A stretch of DNA of 64,000 nt, taken from positions 135,743,370-135,807,369 of the forward strand of contig OZ023263.1 in NCBI GenBank assembly GCA_964006375.1. The letters are read 5' to 3'. This stretch comes from Tillus elongatus. Taxonomy: Eukaryota > Arthropoda > Insecta > Coleoptera > Cleridae. The notes under the pieces were generated by a model. That model saw only the letters and a program-made list of their open reading frames with translations, had not been told where the DNA came from and made no database searches. The translations under genes and the position numbers were made by a program. Shown here piece by piece: positions 21,653 through 32,660 of this stretch (position 1 is its first letter; the number at the start of each line of letters is the position of its first letter).

Positions 21653-23531
21653 TATCTTATTTGGTATATTAATAATAATTTAGAATTGTTTTCTCAAAAG
21701 TCTCACGTTTAGGGCGCTATTTTGTTATATTTTCATTTGGGTATGAGACAACAAACAAATGTCCTATTCTATATGTATGTTATTGCCGATAAAGTATAAC
21801 AGCTGAATATAGACCTTTTGTGTTTAGATCTGCCCTAGCTATTTTCCTATCCCAGGTCGTGGTTTCATAATACCTATACAAGTTTTATTACAAGAAATCA
21901 TCAACGTTCTGTGCTATATATACCCCTTTTTTGTAAATAATTTGAATCTTTTATATTTTTTTATTTCCCTCTTTTCGTAAATTCAATTAAGCCATTGATG
22001 TTAGTTTCACCTATAGTAAAAGGTATAATTTATTCGCTGAACTTTTAAAACTATATATTTTTTATTACAGAAAACTTTTCCCACCAAAATATTGTATAAT
22101 TCTTTATTGGTGTCCTGTCGAAACAAATCTAACTGACTAGTTAGTATTTTTATGACTAAAATCTTATTTTACGTGAACAACTCATCTTATTTACTGTTAT
22201 TGTTAACACAGTTATATGTCTTTATGGAACATGAACAACATGGATCAAAATGTTAATAAATTTAAATTCACTGTACCTTGTGCCATCTGCTACTGTCGTA
22301 TGATTGCTTGTTTTGCCAACTAACATCTCTTCACTGATGACTGGGCATTATTTGCTTCTATATTTGTAATCTTGTTGAGTTTTAAACTACCCTAGGATAG
22401 CCTCACACTTTCTAGTTTTCGAGTATTTATTACTTTGACAAATTATACGCTATTTTCCTCCGATGTAGCTTTAAAGTATCTCCTTTTCTCCGGTTTTTAA
22501 CCAGTAATGACAAATAATAATGTCCTTTTTTTCTTCTGTCAACAACCTCCTATCAAAATTTTTCCACCGCAATCCAGTTACATCAAATAATTTCCGTTTT
22601 CGTGTTCTCTGTCACTTTTCTATTCCAATTTTTGCACCACTGTCATTTCTGACAAATATTTTTTCAGATTCTCGTTTAACTGTCATTTTGTGTATACATT
22701 ATTAATATTAATTCTAAAAGTTACTCCAAATATAACAACTTTGCTTAACTACAATTGCGTACATTTTCCATCTCTACTTATTCTAATTTTTACAAATTCT
22801 AAGCTCCACTTTATGTTTTATCATCACTGCACTTCTCACATTATCTTCATCTAATTATATATGCCTCACATCAATCACGAATTGAATTTAACACATAATT
22901 TTATACAATTTGTGTACAGGACATCCCAACTTTACCTGTTTCAAATATGCACCTGCTTATTACTTGAAACCGCTCTATTATCGCCATTCAATACGCGTAA
23001 CACATATATGCATGGTGCGTTCCTTTAATTATTTATAATTTTAAATCTTATTTTCTATTAGCAAAATATCTAGGGTCGATCAGCTCATGGTACGTCCCTC
23101 TGTCTTTAAATGACAATAATTAAATTTTATTTGCTAATCGCGTTACTCCTGATGTACTTTCTCAACCGAATAGTTATAGTTATAATGATGCATATAAGTA
23201 TGTTTTATTTCGTGGATCTGGTTTCCAGAACAACATCCCCTAATATAAAATCGGATTTGGAACTTTTAGGTTCTAAATATGGTTTTTTGTTACCTTGTGA
23301 TGTCACTGTTATATATATTCACACATACATACATACAACATTCGACTTTGCATAATTGCCTCTACGTTTTGAAACGGTTTACAAATCTTAATTTTTTATT
23401 GGTAGCATTGCGTAAATATACACATATATACACATACATAAATTTATCCTCAACTCAATATTTTTCATATGTTTTCAGGTTTCTATTTGCTTCTATTTTT
23501 ATCTACACAATAGCCTTCTTTTCTGGTTTTA

Positions 23532-23534
<3 letters not shown>
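21649..23534. other. Gene-free stretch, 1.9 kb
   Basis: Only short chance frames. The part 22440-23530 is pyrimidine-rich on the plus strand (long T/C runs), similar in texture to the antisense of the gypsy relic that follows, so it may hold decayed 3' sequence of that element, but no integrase motif is recognisable. Confidence 0.4.

Positions 23535-23618
<84 letters not shown>
23535..23618. repeat. (AT)n microsatellite
   Basis: Uninterrupted AT dinucleotides about 84 bases long, close to the cut-off end of the second gypsy relic. Confidence 0.95.
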
Positions 23619-23623
<5 letters not shown>

Positions 23624-23678
23624 GTATATTTCCTATCTCTCCTGTTCTTTTTATAATTATTCGTTTTTCCAGCAGGTT

Positions 23679-24204
23679 CTAGTCATTATTCATTCTCTTC
23701 CTTTCTGGTCTTATGCTATGTAGTGCATCTATTAATTTAGCACAAACTGGTTGTACGCCATACGGCACTATCATATTACTATATACACCACCACTCTCAA
23801 ACTTTGTCGAAAAAACTTCGCAATGTGTTTTTATATTTAAAACCGACTTAATATTTCCTGGGCTTTCTTCTTTGGGAGTGGAACAGTTGTTTATTTTCTT
23901 TCGGTCGACACAGAGTCTTGGCTCATCATTTACCTCATTTTTCACTACAATTGGTTCCAATAATGGGTTATATGTATTTTCAAATATTCCTCTGCTTTAT
24001 GTTTAATATTTCTGCAGCTATTTCGTTGTTATATTTAATCGGGACCAGATATGACTTCCTTTTATCATTTTCTAACTCTTTTACATCACTTTTATGCACA
24101 TATATTTTTACAACCCTGGTTGTATCATTATTAACAAGTCCCTTATATTTTTCTAACAATTCCCCAACTCTTTCTTTATATTTAATATCGCAGTTTGTCT
24201 GCAT
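23679..24204 (-). pseudogene. pol: Gypsy-type linker and beginning of reverse transcriptase
   Basis: First frame (24204-23980): 'KYKERVGELLEKYKGLVNND', the connector usual before RT. Second frame (23960-23679): 'IVVKNEVNDEPRLCVDRKKI' and 'NNCSTPKEESPGNIKSVLNI', the RT fingers block with the R-[LM]-C-V-D motif, then 'VYSNMIVPYGVQPVCAKLID'. The polymerase active site is missing. Confidence 0.65.
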
Positions 24205-24433
24205 ATCCTTTATTTCTTCATACTTCTTATTTTAATTTGCGCTATACTTCATTTCTTCTTTTTTACTACATTTCATATTATTTATCCCTTTATTTTGACT
24301 TCCATCGTCAAACTTTTTAGCTATTTTTTGTGCATTCTCCATTTATATTCGACCATTATGCATTACTACATATTTGTTGAGGTAATCGATGATTATTTTG
24401 TGCTTCTTCATTTAATCTGTTCCCATAATTAAA

Positions 24434-24649
24434 TCATATTCCATATCCGCCATTATTAACAATTGTATTTCCATTTTTTTCGCTTATTTCTATCTCCAAA
24501 GATATAGTTTCATTTATTTCGCCGATATTTTTGCCCCTTGCATTTATTAGTGTTATTTTAGGTATTTTAACCCTTCCAACGTTTCCATATTGAAGTTTTT
24601 CAAGTAGCTTTCCTGATATGATCGAGGCTTCCGATCCTGTATCTAACAT
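24434..24649 (-). pseudogene. pol: Retroelement aspartic protease
   Basis: The frame starts 'MLDTGSEASIISGKLLEKLQ', containing the active-site D-T-G-[SA] motif, followed by 'VKIPKITLINARGKNIGEIN'. In family members this homodimeric protease cleaves Gag-Pol. A stop at 24434 ends the frame about 70 residues in. Upstream basic sequence 'KNRRRKFLDKHKPYKNENTH' links it to the gag tail. Confidence 0.7.
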
Positions 24650-24849
24650 AATATTTATATTTTTTGTTATTTATTTTACCCTTAATTAAACCCTTATAAT
24701 TAAACCTATTTTCCCTTCTGTGTTTTCTGCCTCTTTATCATTTTTTAAGATTTTCATCTGGTGTTGATTTATACATATATTGTTGGTCTTTGTGTGTGTA
24801 TTTTCATTTTTGTATGGCTTATGCTTATCTAAAAATTTTCTTCTTCTAT

Positions 24850-25345
24850 TTGACACATGACTAACCTTCCTGGATTTATAGCTCGTACTTTCTCCACATA
24901 TTCACTTATGTCTCTTATATTGCCCAACGTATCATTTCTTCTCTCGCCCACTTATCTCATGCTATTCATCCCCATTGCTCTCTCCTGTCTTTGCTTTCGT
25001 ATAGCTCCCCCGCCTGGGCTCAGTACTCTGTTTTTTCTTTTATGTTAATCTGCCTGTCTCTGATTGTTTTCATATTCTTCTGTTCTGCTGACATTATACT
25101 GGTAGTCATTTCCAGGTCGTTCCCTGTTATAATTTCTATTATTGTAGTACCCATTGTTATTTTCGTATCTCTTGTTGTTGTTATTGTTGCCATCATTGTT
25201 GTTATACCTGTTATCGTTCCTGTACCTATGGTCATTACGATAGTTCTCCCTGTTGTCGTTACTGTATCGGTTATTGTACCAATTATTGTTGTATTGTTGA
25301 TAATCACCACGATCACCATTGTATCTTCCCCCTTGTCATCGTCAA
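24850..25345 (-). pseudogene. gag: gag-like Asn/Arg/Tyr-rich segment
   Basis: In one minus-strand frame the region reads 'GGRYNGDRGDYQQYNNNWYN', 'NRYSNDNRENYRNDHRYRND' and 'NNGYYNNRNYNRERPGNDYQ', a low-complexity basic tail like those of retroelement gag proteins that bind RNA. The plus strand gives a tempting Val/Ile-rich frame (24991-25401), which is only the complement of these Asn codons. Confidence 0.55.
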
Positions 25346-25366
25346 CGTCGGTAGATTATAAACAGT

Positions 25367-25642
25367 ATGATGGCAAATGTGAACAGCAAATGCCAGTGTG
25401 AAAAAATGGAAAGTAATGAGCTAGAAGAGAAGTTTTGATTAATTGTGTGCAAAATAAAAGACATAGCTGGTGACGAAAAATTCGAGTCCGAAAGAGATGA
25501 CTGGACTAATTCATATTTGTATAAATTGTGTAACATATATTTAAGTGGCAACTGTACAAAGCAGTTTTTTGTTCTTTCACACAAAACTTATGTGCAAAGT
25601 GGGGAAATTGAACACTTATTTGAACATTATGTTTTATTTTAA
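25367..25642 (+). pseudogene. Orphan Polinton arm gene, left copy (one stop)
   Basis: ATG at 25367; reads 'MMANVNSKCQCEKMESNELE', then a TGA at 25436-25438 (CGA in the right copy), then 'LIVCKIKDIAGDEKFESERD', 'SYLYKLCNIYLSGNCTKQFF' and 'YVQSGEIEHLFEHYVLF'. Five to six cysteines and an acidic character; no family recognised. The right-arm copy at 39630-39905 is open throughout, showing that this is the true coding strand. Confidence 0.65.
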
Positions 25643-25821
25643 ATTTGTAGAAAATGTAAGTTAAACGTTGTATTCCTATACATAGTTTTTTTAAATAAAA
25701 GAAAATTAATATATTTTAACTAGTTTTATTATTTTAAAATATTTACAATATAAAAATTAATTCATAATATGATTATTAAATAAAAAGTATACATTAGTAA
25801 GGGCGCAAACGCAATGATTAT

Positions 25822-26091
25822 TTATATATATTTTCTTACATAATCAGCTTTCTCCTTTCCTTTCACATAAACGACGTTGGTGTTGCTTGTAAGATGTTTG
25901 ATTATTTCAGCAAAATTGTGTACTGGTGTAAAACCTGGTTTCCAACCAATACAATGATGATGGTTTATTAACCATTTCGTCTGCACTTGTAAATTTTGAC
26001 GTAAATAATCCAGACTAAACGATGCAAGTTCTTTTGGAAAAAATTTGTTATTTTTCAGTTTGAAACCTTGAATATCAATTACGAGTACCAT
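25822..26091 (-). pseudogene. 'DIQGF' protein, left copy with deletions
   Basis: ATG at 26091: 'MVLVIDIQGFKLKNNKFFPK', then 'TKWLINHHHCIGWKPGFTPV' and 'VVYVKGKEKADYVRKYI'. Compared with the right copy it has lost 39 bases after 'LASF' and about 70 bases at the C-terminus, which removes the acidic 'LELDE' tail. Homologous to 7767-8215 of Polinton A. Located directly downstream of the major capsid gene in both elements. Function unknown. Confidence 0.6.
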
Positions 26092-26267
26092 AGTTTACAA
26101 TGACAGATTTGAAAAGCGTTTATAATTTTTTTCTTCATGCCGTAAAAGAAAATCACTTTTTTATGTTATTTTAGTGTCTTTAAATGAGCACTGAGTTGTT
26201 GTTTATACCTCAACGTCATAATCAAATTGAAATAGGTAAATGAATGCATTTAGATTAAATAGTATAA
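26092..26267. other. Spacer between capsid stop and 'DIQGF' start
   Basis: About 175 AT-rich bases shared with the right arm. No signal recognised beyond the AT-richness. Confidence 0.5.
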
Positions 26268-27508
26268 TTAAATTTGTCTTGTGATTTTTGTCAGGGGATT
26301 GTAAGTAAATAGTTTATCATGCATAATTAAACAGTATGCGGTGTGTTATGTGGTATGTGTGCATTTCTTTCGAATTCAAGTCTCACTACAACCGACCCTG
26401 ATTGAATGCTATCTTTTTGTCGGGAGCAATCAATATGAACTAAAGGCGCTAATTTTACAAATTCAGTTGGTGTAAAAAGGGAATGATTTTCTTTTTGATA
26501 AGATTGTTCAAAATTTTGAAAACATATCGTAAAGGAAGGCGAATTTATTTTCTAGAATATTTAAGTTGAGGTCCTGGTAAAGATACCTTTCAGTGTTTAG
26601 AAAATCTCTAAAATTTCTTAGGTTACAATTATCAAATTTACTCATATCTTTTAAAAGCTTTTCTTTTCTATCAGTTTGAAATTCTATAAGAATATGGCGT
26701 GGTGATTCGAGTTTTATAGTGGTCTTAACTGGCCAAGTATGTCTAGATGTTACTGGAAGAGCTGGGTATTCTATTAACACCCAGCTTTGAAAGGCTAATG
26801 GAATTTCCACCCCCTTTTGAATTTGTCTGGAAAGCTGTAACTGTTGTGCGAGAGGAACAGTAACATGGGCAACTTTTCAGGACACCTTCTCAATTGTAAC
26901 TTTCGGCTCATCTACTGAAGGGGTGGGAGCTGCAGGATCATCAATATAGATTACAGCATCTTTATCATAACTACTTCTAATAAGTATTACTTCTTGTTTC
27001 ATATTCATTAAAATTTTGCGGTAATCTTCGAAAAATCCCAATAAGTGGGAACATGGAATGCAAACATTAAAATTTCAATTCGCATCGACTTTAATACGAT
27101 CATCTGTGCGTTTTTCGCTTTTAGGAAACCAACCTGCGTTTTGAAGTTTTATGCTTTCGTTAGAATTTAATGAAAAATAATTTTTAATTGTTGAAGCAAG
27201 TCCTACATTGCGCGTGGAATTTACTACTACACCGTTCAGTTCATAACGAATTTCTCTAAAAAGAAAAGCTATTGCATTGTTAATAAAAACAAATTGTTCG
27301 ACACGGTGCCATCTGTTTTGGTTATTTTACCTTCAATGTACAAAAAGCTGTCAGAAGGAAGTGTATATGCATCAAGTTATTAAACAGTGATACGCTGTTC
27401 ATCGTTATAATCAAATTGTGAAGATGTACATGCCTGGTAGGTATGGTACTGGTAATCTACAATAGAATCATCTACAACCACTTTTTGTGCAACGTCAAGA
27501 ATATTCAT
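26268..27508 (-). pseudogene. Polinton double-jelly-roll major capsid protein
   Basis: ATG at 27508: 'MNILDVAQKVVVDDSIVDYQ', 'SSQFDYNDEQRITV', a stop, 'YTLPSDSFLYIEGKITKTDG', 'FVFINNAIAFLFREIRYELN', 'LNSNESIKLQNAGWFPKSEK', 'PLAFQSWVLIEYPALPVTSR', 'PRHILIEFQTDRKEKLLKDM', 'LNLNILENKFAFLYDMFSKF', to a stop at 26268. About 400 codons with four to five stops or frameshifts. The pattern matches the double-jelly-roll capsid family of Polinton/adinto-like elements and the Polinton A copy at 6595-7744. Confidence 0.8.
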
Positions 27509-27659
27509 TTTACTTGAAAACCAAGTGATTTTAAGAATTGTCGGTTGGAAGGTGTTAATTGCTTAGGCCTTTTTAGAATACTGTTTTTTTCTAAAGGTTT
27601 CTGTTTTTATACTCTGTCAACCAAGAGGGTGGATATAAAGCATTATATGTTACGACCAT

Positions 27660-28361
27660 TTATATATCTTTTTTTAAATGCACCTTTACTGTAACCGTTT
27701 CACCCCTAAAATTTACTAAGTTTCCGTCTTGATCAAGTACCTTGATGGTTATATTAGTAATGGTCTTAACGGTAACTGGAAAGTAAATGATGTTTTGAGT
27801 CGTTTCCACCATTTTATATCCAGGAGGTACACTGGGAGAAAACTGATGTATTGTATGAACCGGCATACCATTATTATACGAACCAGAAGATATGTTGCAG
27901 TCAATACATAAAGCATTTACTTTAATAATTTCAACTGGATTTTCTGATTCATGAACTAAATTCGCCTTTAAAAGCTTATTACTAAATCCTAAGAGTTTAC
28001 CGATGGAATTGGCTTTTGAAAAATCAATATCTTTAATACATTTTAAAATAGTTTTTAATGTATTAGTATTCGCTTCGAGCGCTAAAGTTTCTTTTTTCAC
28101 GTTTTTGTGGAAATAATGATGTATATCTGAAATTTCATAAGAACCTGTTGGAATTGTAACATGTTCAGTGTCATAGAAAAATTTATTGTTGGTTTCATCA
28201 ATATTAGAGATAACATTGAAAGTCTCGAAATTTGTTAGACCAATTACATATTGTGGATTGTCATCTAGAAATATTGGACGATTAAAATCTGCGCTAAGCA
28301 CAGATTCCTTTCCCGAAAATGTAAAAGTGTAAAACATGTTACACAACTGGCAATACAGCAA
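27660..28361 (-). CDS. Polinton penton-like capsid protein, intact frame
   Basis: A 233-codon open frame with no internal stop. ATG at 28361 or, more likely, 28337 ('MFYTFTFSGKESVLSADFN'). It includes 'YVIGLTNFETFNVISNID', 'IPTGSYEISDIHHYF', 'SIGKLLGFSNKLLKANLVHE', 'CNISSGSYNNGMPVHTIHQF' and C-terminal 'TIKVLDQDGNLVNFRGETVT'. Corresponds along its length to the copy at 5693-6421. Single-jelly-roll pentons occupy capsid vertices. It is the only core gene of Polinton B that appears undamaged. Confidence 0.8.
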   Translation of the reverse strand: MLYCQLCNMFYTFTFSGKESVLSADFNRPIFLDDNPQYVIGLTNFETFNVISNIDETNNKFFYDTEHVTIPTGSYEISDIHHYFHKNVKKETLALEANTNTLKTILKCIKDIDFSKANSIGKLLGFSNKLLKANLVHESENPVEIIKVNALCIDCNISSGSYNNGMPVHTIHQFSPSVPPGYKMVETTQNIIYFPVTVKTITNITIKVLDQDGNLVNFRGETVTVKVHLKKDI

Positions 28362-28373
28362 TTACTGTGTGTT

Positions 28374-28725
28374 ATATAGAAATTTTAAACACAGATGACC
28401 ACACCTAAAAGAATGGGGGCTTTGTTCCCTTTGATAATTATAAGCAGTTGTGTTATTATACCCATCGCTAAAAAAATAATTAACCACATCGCTAGGCGGT
28501 CGCAAGTTTCCATAGCTATCGAAATAATTTATATGTTTTTCTTTTTTTTACATATGCTGTCCAGTGAGTTCCACTACCCTGTTTACTATCAAGATTAACA
28601 ATGCCGGACTCGTTTTTAATTATTTGGATTGGTAGATTATCTCATGTATACTCCCGGAATTTTTTTATCTTTAACAAATTTGCAAACTTTAGTAAATCAA
28701 CATTCGTCAAAGGTCGCGATATTTA
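28374..28725 (-). pseudogene. Polinton adenain-like protease
   Basis: Minus strand: 'RPLTNVDLLKFANLLKIKKF', a TGA, 'NESGIVNLDSKQGSGTHWTA' with the catalytic His, a frameshift, then the Asp block 'DSYGNLRPPSDVV' and 'SFRCGHLCLKFL' with the catalytic Cys. The gene ends 13 bases before the penton start, the same spacing pattern as in Polinton A. A plus-strand frame at 28395-28598 that looks like a membrane protein is only its shadow. No PLA2/minor virion gene is found upstream; an (AT)n tract is there instead. Confidence 0.75.
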
Positions 28726-28728
28726 GGG

Positions 28729-28907
<179 letters not shown>

Positions 28908-28980
28908 TCTTAATTGTTTCGCAATCAAATATATAAATACATTTCACTTACTGAATTCACATCATTTATTATAAATAAAA

Positions 28981-29662
28981 TGAGAGTGACGCAACAAGCA
29001 TTAAAGTTGCCGATTCAGGATCACGATGATATTTCTTTAGCAGAAAAGTTCAGAAGCACTTCGCTTTATTAGGTGATAACTGTAAAAGAGGTCTGTTGGT
29101 TGGAGCATCCGGTTGTGGAAAAACAAATGAAATGGTTACGCTCTTAGAAGATCCGAATGCATTACGTTTTAGAAACATTTACATCTATTCCAAGTCACTT
29201 AATCAACCCAAATATAAATATCTCAAACATCTTTTGCAACCTATTATAGATATAGGATATTTTAAATATGAAAACGGTGATGACATAATACCTCCTGACC
29301 AGATAAGTCAAATTCAATCATAATATTCGACGATATTGTTTGCTGCAATCAAAGCATTATGAGATACTATTTTTGCTTCGGTCGCCATAACAATGCAGAT
29401 TGTTTTTATCTGTCAGACTTATTCCTCAATTCCAAAACAATTGATTAGAGATAATGCAAATTTGCTTGTAATATTTAAACAAGATAATACTAATCTAAAA
29501 CATATTTATGATGATCACGTTAATGTTAATATGACATTTCAGAAATTTAAAGATATATGTTATTGTTGGAAAGATAATTTCGGATTTTTGGTTATAAATA
29601 AAGAATTTCCATTCCAGGCTGGCAGATATAGAAAAGGATTTGATGCCTATATTTATCCGTAA
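28981..29662 (+). pseudogene. Polinton packaging ATPase
   Basis: ATG at 28981; 'MRVTQQALKLPIQDHDDISL', a frameshift, 'LLVGASGCGKTNEMVTLLED' (Walker A), 'RFRNIYIYSKSLNQPKYKYL', a damaged Walker B region near 29320-29340, then 'FICQTYSSIPKQLIRDNANL', 'VIFKQDNTNLKHIYDDHVNV' and C-terminal 'FQAGRYRKGFDAY'. This is the whole A32-like packaging ATPase with about three lesions. It is divergent from the capsid genes, as in Polinton A. Confidence 0.85.
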
Positions 29663-29711
29663 GAATGAAAAAAAAAAGTTTTAGTATTAACTAACTATTG
29701 ATAACGCAAAC

Positions 29712-30693
29712 ATGGATATAAACAGTTGCAAGACAGCTAATTAAAACAAGAAAAGCACTTAAACGAAAGTTGCAAAGTCTAAAATCTGAAGCGGTAGAAT
29801 CTGCCATTCAGAGAGAGAGGAAGAATTAAAACCTATTACAGAACCCTTAAAAAAGATACTTTCAGATATTAAACTGGAAAAAATGCATCCAAAGTGAAAG
29901 AAGAAGAATTGAGCAAACCAGAAAAAACGTCCGTGAAATATGAGACAAAAATGAGACCGCGTCGTATATTTCAAGGAGAGCCGTTAGGCGATGAAGAGGT
30001 ATTTATCGCAGAACCTGAACAAGAACCGGAGCCTCCCGTTGAAATTGACAGAGTAGAACTTCAAAGACTGCTCAGTGAACCCTCTTTTGAGACATATTTG
30101 GACCAATTTGCTCCACTACTTCGACAATACATAGAAGCAATGATAAGGGATTCCGATGATGCCTTTGATCATACGCATGGGATTAGGCATGACCTACTTT
30201 CAGATAAATTTTATATTGGAGACTCCGAAATTAATTTTGACAACAAAGATATAGTGGTAAAAGGTGTCAAATATAAAGGAAGAAAAGGATTGTAATGATT
30301 ATTTAAAAAGAATCCAGCACCATATAAAGTAGCAGAACATAAATATTATCTTCATATTTTAGAAAGAACAAATGCTCTCCGACGAAATTATGATGCAAAA
30401 AAACCCAAAACAGAAAATCCCCCAAAGAAATATACTTCTGTAATTAAACCTCCTGGACAGAGACCACGGTGGGGTTCATTTCCTAGTAGAATGTATGATT
30501 TGCGATCGGGAAAGGGTTTTATGAAATGGAACACAAATCCAATAAGCTTTATACACTGAGATGATTCTAATGAACTAGTCGATAGACTAAAACTGCCCAT
30601 TGCAGCTCAAAATGCTGGTAATAACGGTAACCACAATTAGATAGTTTCCCTTATTGAAGAATTAAAGGAATCCCACATAATAGTATAAATAAT
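29712..30693 (+). pseudogene. Polinton conserved acidic/basic protein, DUF8207-like
   Basis: Starts near 'RQLIKTRKALKRKLQSLKSE', frameshifts, then 'EELKPITEPLKKILSDIKLE', a long open part from 29894 with 'PRRIFQGEPLGDEEVFIAEP', 'SFETYLDQFAPLLRQYIEAM' and 'RHDLLSDKFYIGDSEINFDN', another shift, and 'LFKKNPAPYKVAEHKYYLHI', 'RPRWGSFPSRMYDLRSGKGF'. The block 'DKxxIGDxxINFDxxDIxVxGxKYKG' is the signature of a protein found next to ATPases in arthropod Polintons. A virion core role is often supposed but unproven. Confidence 0.65.
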
Positions 30694-30724
30694 AATTATC
30701 TTTCTTTGCTCCATTAGTGTCAAC

Positions 30725-30907
30725 ATGACTTTAGACAAATTTAGTAGAATAGTAAATAGAAATCTTAATTGGAAACTACAAAAAAAAATTTTTTACTATA
30801 TAATGAATATAAATCAATCGGTAAAAACATCCATAGATGGTATTGAAATAATCAATCCTATGCAATATTGTTTGACTTCGCTGCGGAAATTGAAAAAAAT
30901 TATTTAA
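30725..30907 (+). CDS. Small orphan protein between core-like protein and integrase
   Basis: ATG at 30725, 60 codons: 'MTLDKFSRIVNRNLNWKLQK' onwards, basic and hydrophobic, ending 'LRKLKKII'. It may continue in another frame after 30907. No family recognised, and such a short AT-rich frame could be remnant sequence. Position between two plus-strand Polinton genes supports coding. Confidence 0.35.
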   Translation: MTLDKFSRIVNRNLNWKLQKKIFYYIMNINQSVKTSIDGIEIINPMQYCLTSLRKLKKII

Positions 30908-31057
30908 ATCCGTCAACTGAAGTCATTATATTTCTAAATAATACAATAATATCTGCTAAAAAATAGTCGGTGTGACGATACAATCAGGAGATACATTTTA
31001 TTTTGAACATTCTCCAAACAGCAAAGCGAGCACTTGCGCCATAGAACTACACCTAAA

Positions 31058-31980
31058 ATGTCCGCTATCAACGTAAAAGAAGTAGTGGTGGATGAACTTC
31101 ACAAACCCGCTAGAAGAAATTATAGAAGGCGTCATGTAATAGTTAAGGGATTAAATGATTTGTTTCAGGTAGATTTAGTAGACATGCTTCCTTATTCTAA
31201 ATTTAATAAAGGGTACAAATGCATTCTAGTAGTAATTAATGCTTTTTCAAAATTTGTCTGGGCTGAACCATTAAAATGTAAAACATCAAAAGAAGTTGTA
31301 AAAGCTATGGCTAATATCCTAAAATCTCTGAATACTCAACCGAAAAATTTACAGACGGACAACGGTGGGGAGTTTTTTGGTCATGAGTTCAACTTCCTGA
31401 TGGATCAGTTTAAAATAAATCATTATACCACTTATACAAACCTCAAGGCTAGTATATGTGAACGTGTAAACAGAACATTAAAAACCCTAATGTGGAAGCA
31501 ATTCAGCCTGCAAGGAAATTACAAATGGTTGGATCTCCTTAAAAAAATGTATCATATTATAATAATAAAGTACAGAGCACTACTGGTATGAAACCAACAG
31601 AAGTTAAGAAGAAACATGAAAGACATATATTAAAATCCGCATTTAGTTATATGAAGACAGTTGATCCGAAGAAAAAAATCATGTTGGGGATTTCGTTCGT
31701 ATAAGTAAACACCGTGAACTTTTCGAAAAAGGTTATACACCAAACTGGTCCAATGAGATTTTTCAAATAGCTGAGGTGAGAGTGACAAATCCAACCATCT
31801 TGAAGATGAAAAAAGCAACTAATTAAAGGAGGATTCTATGAAGGACTTCAAAAAGTGAAATATCCAGACATATATTTAATAGAAAGAATTATTCGAAGGA
31901 AGGGTGATAAAATATTTGTAAAATGGTTAGGACTAGATAAATCAAATAATTCTTGGATATCTAAGAACACTTTTGTATAA
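31058..31980 (+). pseudogene. Polinton integrase (DDE) with C-terminal chromodomain
   Basis: ATG at 31058. Core: 'DLFQVDLVDMLPYSKFNKGY' (first Asp), 'KNLQTDNGGEFFGHEF' (second Asp), 'SICERVNRTLKTLMWKQF' (Glu). After 31590 the frame shifts: 'TTGMKPTEVKKKH', 'GDFVRISKHRELFEKGYTPN', and finally 'YLIERIIRRKGDKIFVKWLG' with 'SWISKNTFV', a chromodomain pattern, ending at 31980. Polinton integrases insert the element's DNA; a chromodomain can direct them to marked chromatin. The zinc-binding N-terminus is not clear. At least three frame breaks. Confidence 0.85.
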
Positions 31981-32229
31981 TTTAAATTCATTATGCCTTA
32001 TTAAGTATATAATTTTTACTCTGTTTTATAATTTTGTAAGGTAAATATTTATTTAAATAAAAAGCAGAAAGTTTATATATTTTTTTAATAACAAAACATC
32101 TTAGGTAAACATATGTTTATTTGGACAATAATTTTAAATAACAATAATTTCACAAAAATACAATAATTCTAAAATACAATAATTCCAAAATACTTCCCAA
32201 CAATTATTGTATAAAAATTAAAAGACTAA
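31981..32229. other. AT-rich spacer between convergent genes
   Basis: Holds 'aataaaaagcag' near 32057, a likely polyadenylation signal for the integrase transcript, and several 'caataatt' repeats near 32140-32210. No gene. Confidence 0.45.
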
Positions 32230-32626
32230 TTAGTACACAACATTTAAGAAGCGTTCTTCATAAATCCGCAATCTATGACTTTTATCAAAAATATAGTTGA
32301 TGGCGTCAGCAGTTCTGTTTATTCGACGAAGAAATCGATCACTATCTCTTGCGTATTGTTCCCATTCACCAATTCTTGCTTGACGATGGGCGAAATTCGA
32401 AAATACAATATACTTTACTTGATTGCAAGATTCATTAAAGGTAATATGTTTCCTCACATTTAGTGTTGATTGTAAAAGGAAAACGAACTGTATCTGTTGA
32501 ATTCTTTTCAATTTGGATACTGATATACCAATTCCATAATTGAACCAACATTTTCCGAATTTCCTGTTGTAGACACTTAATTGAAAATAAATTGACCAAC
32601 ATCAATGTTAGAATTGACACTGTCAA
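32230..32626 (-). pseudogene. Orphan Polinton B gene, frameshifted
   Basis: Two overlapping minus-strand frames: 32626-32435 ('MTVSILTLMLVNLFSIKCLQ...') and 32511-32230 ('SCNQVKYIVFSNFAHRQARI', 'GEWEQYARDSDRFLRRINRT', 'DAINYIFDKSHRLRIYEERF'). The second has a regular amphipathic, basic character. I read them as one gene of about 130 codons with a shift near 32480. No family recognised. Located between integrase and polymerase. Confidence 0.45.
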
Positions 32627-32660
32627 TTAGAATATTGAAATACTTGGAAAATTATTGTTT

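Larger units (their letters stand above)
23679..25345 (-). mobile_element. Second Ty3/gypsy relic (gag, protease, start of RT)
   Basis: On the minus strand: Asn/Arg/Tyr-rich gag-like tail (25345-24850), aspartic protease (24649-24434), linker, and the beginning of RT (to 23679). Order and polarity match a gypsy element read right to left. RT beyond the fingers, RNase H, integrase and LTRs are missing. The relic abuts the left inverted arm of Polinton B at about 25335. Confidence 0.7.
25335..26410. repeat. Left inverted arm of Polinton B
   Basis: This segment is the reverse complement of 38750-39947, about 93-95% alike by eye apart from indels. It spans the orphan gene, the 'DIQGF' gene and the last ~45 codons of the major capsid gene. 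Outer edge at 'gtcatcgtcaacgtcggtag', where the gypsy relic begins. Inner edge at 'agcattcaatcagggtcgg' (minus strand). Relative to the right arm it lacks about 39 and about 70 bases inside the 'DIQGF' gene. Confidence 0.85.

Noticed and set aside
24991..25401. Val/Ile-rich 'multi-pass membrane protein' on the plus strand
   Set aside because: Complement of Asn-rich codons in the gag-like tail of the second gypsy relic.
28395..28598. Plus-strand frame resembling a small membrane protein
   Set aside because: It is the complement of the adenain-like protease, whose His, Asp and Cys motifs are clear on the minus strand.
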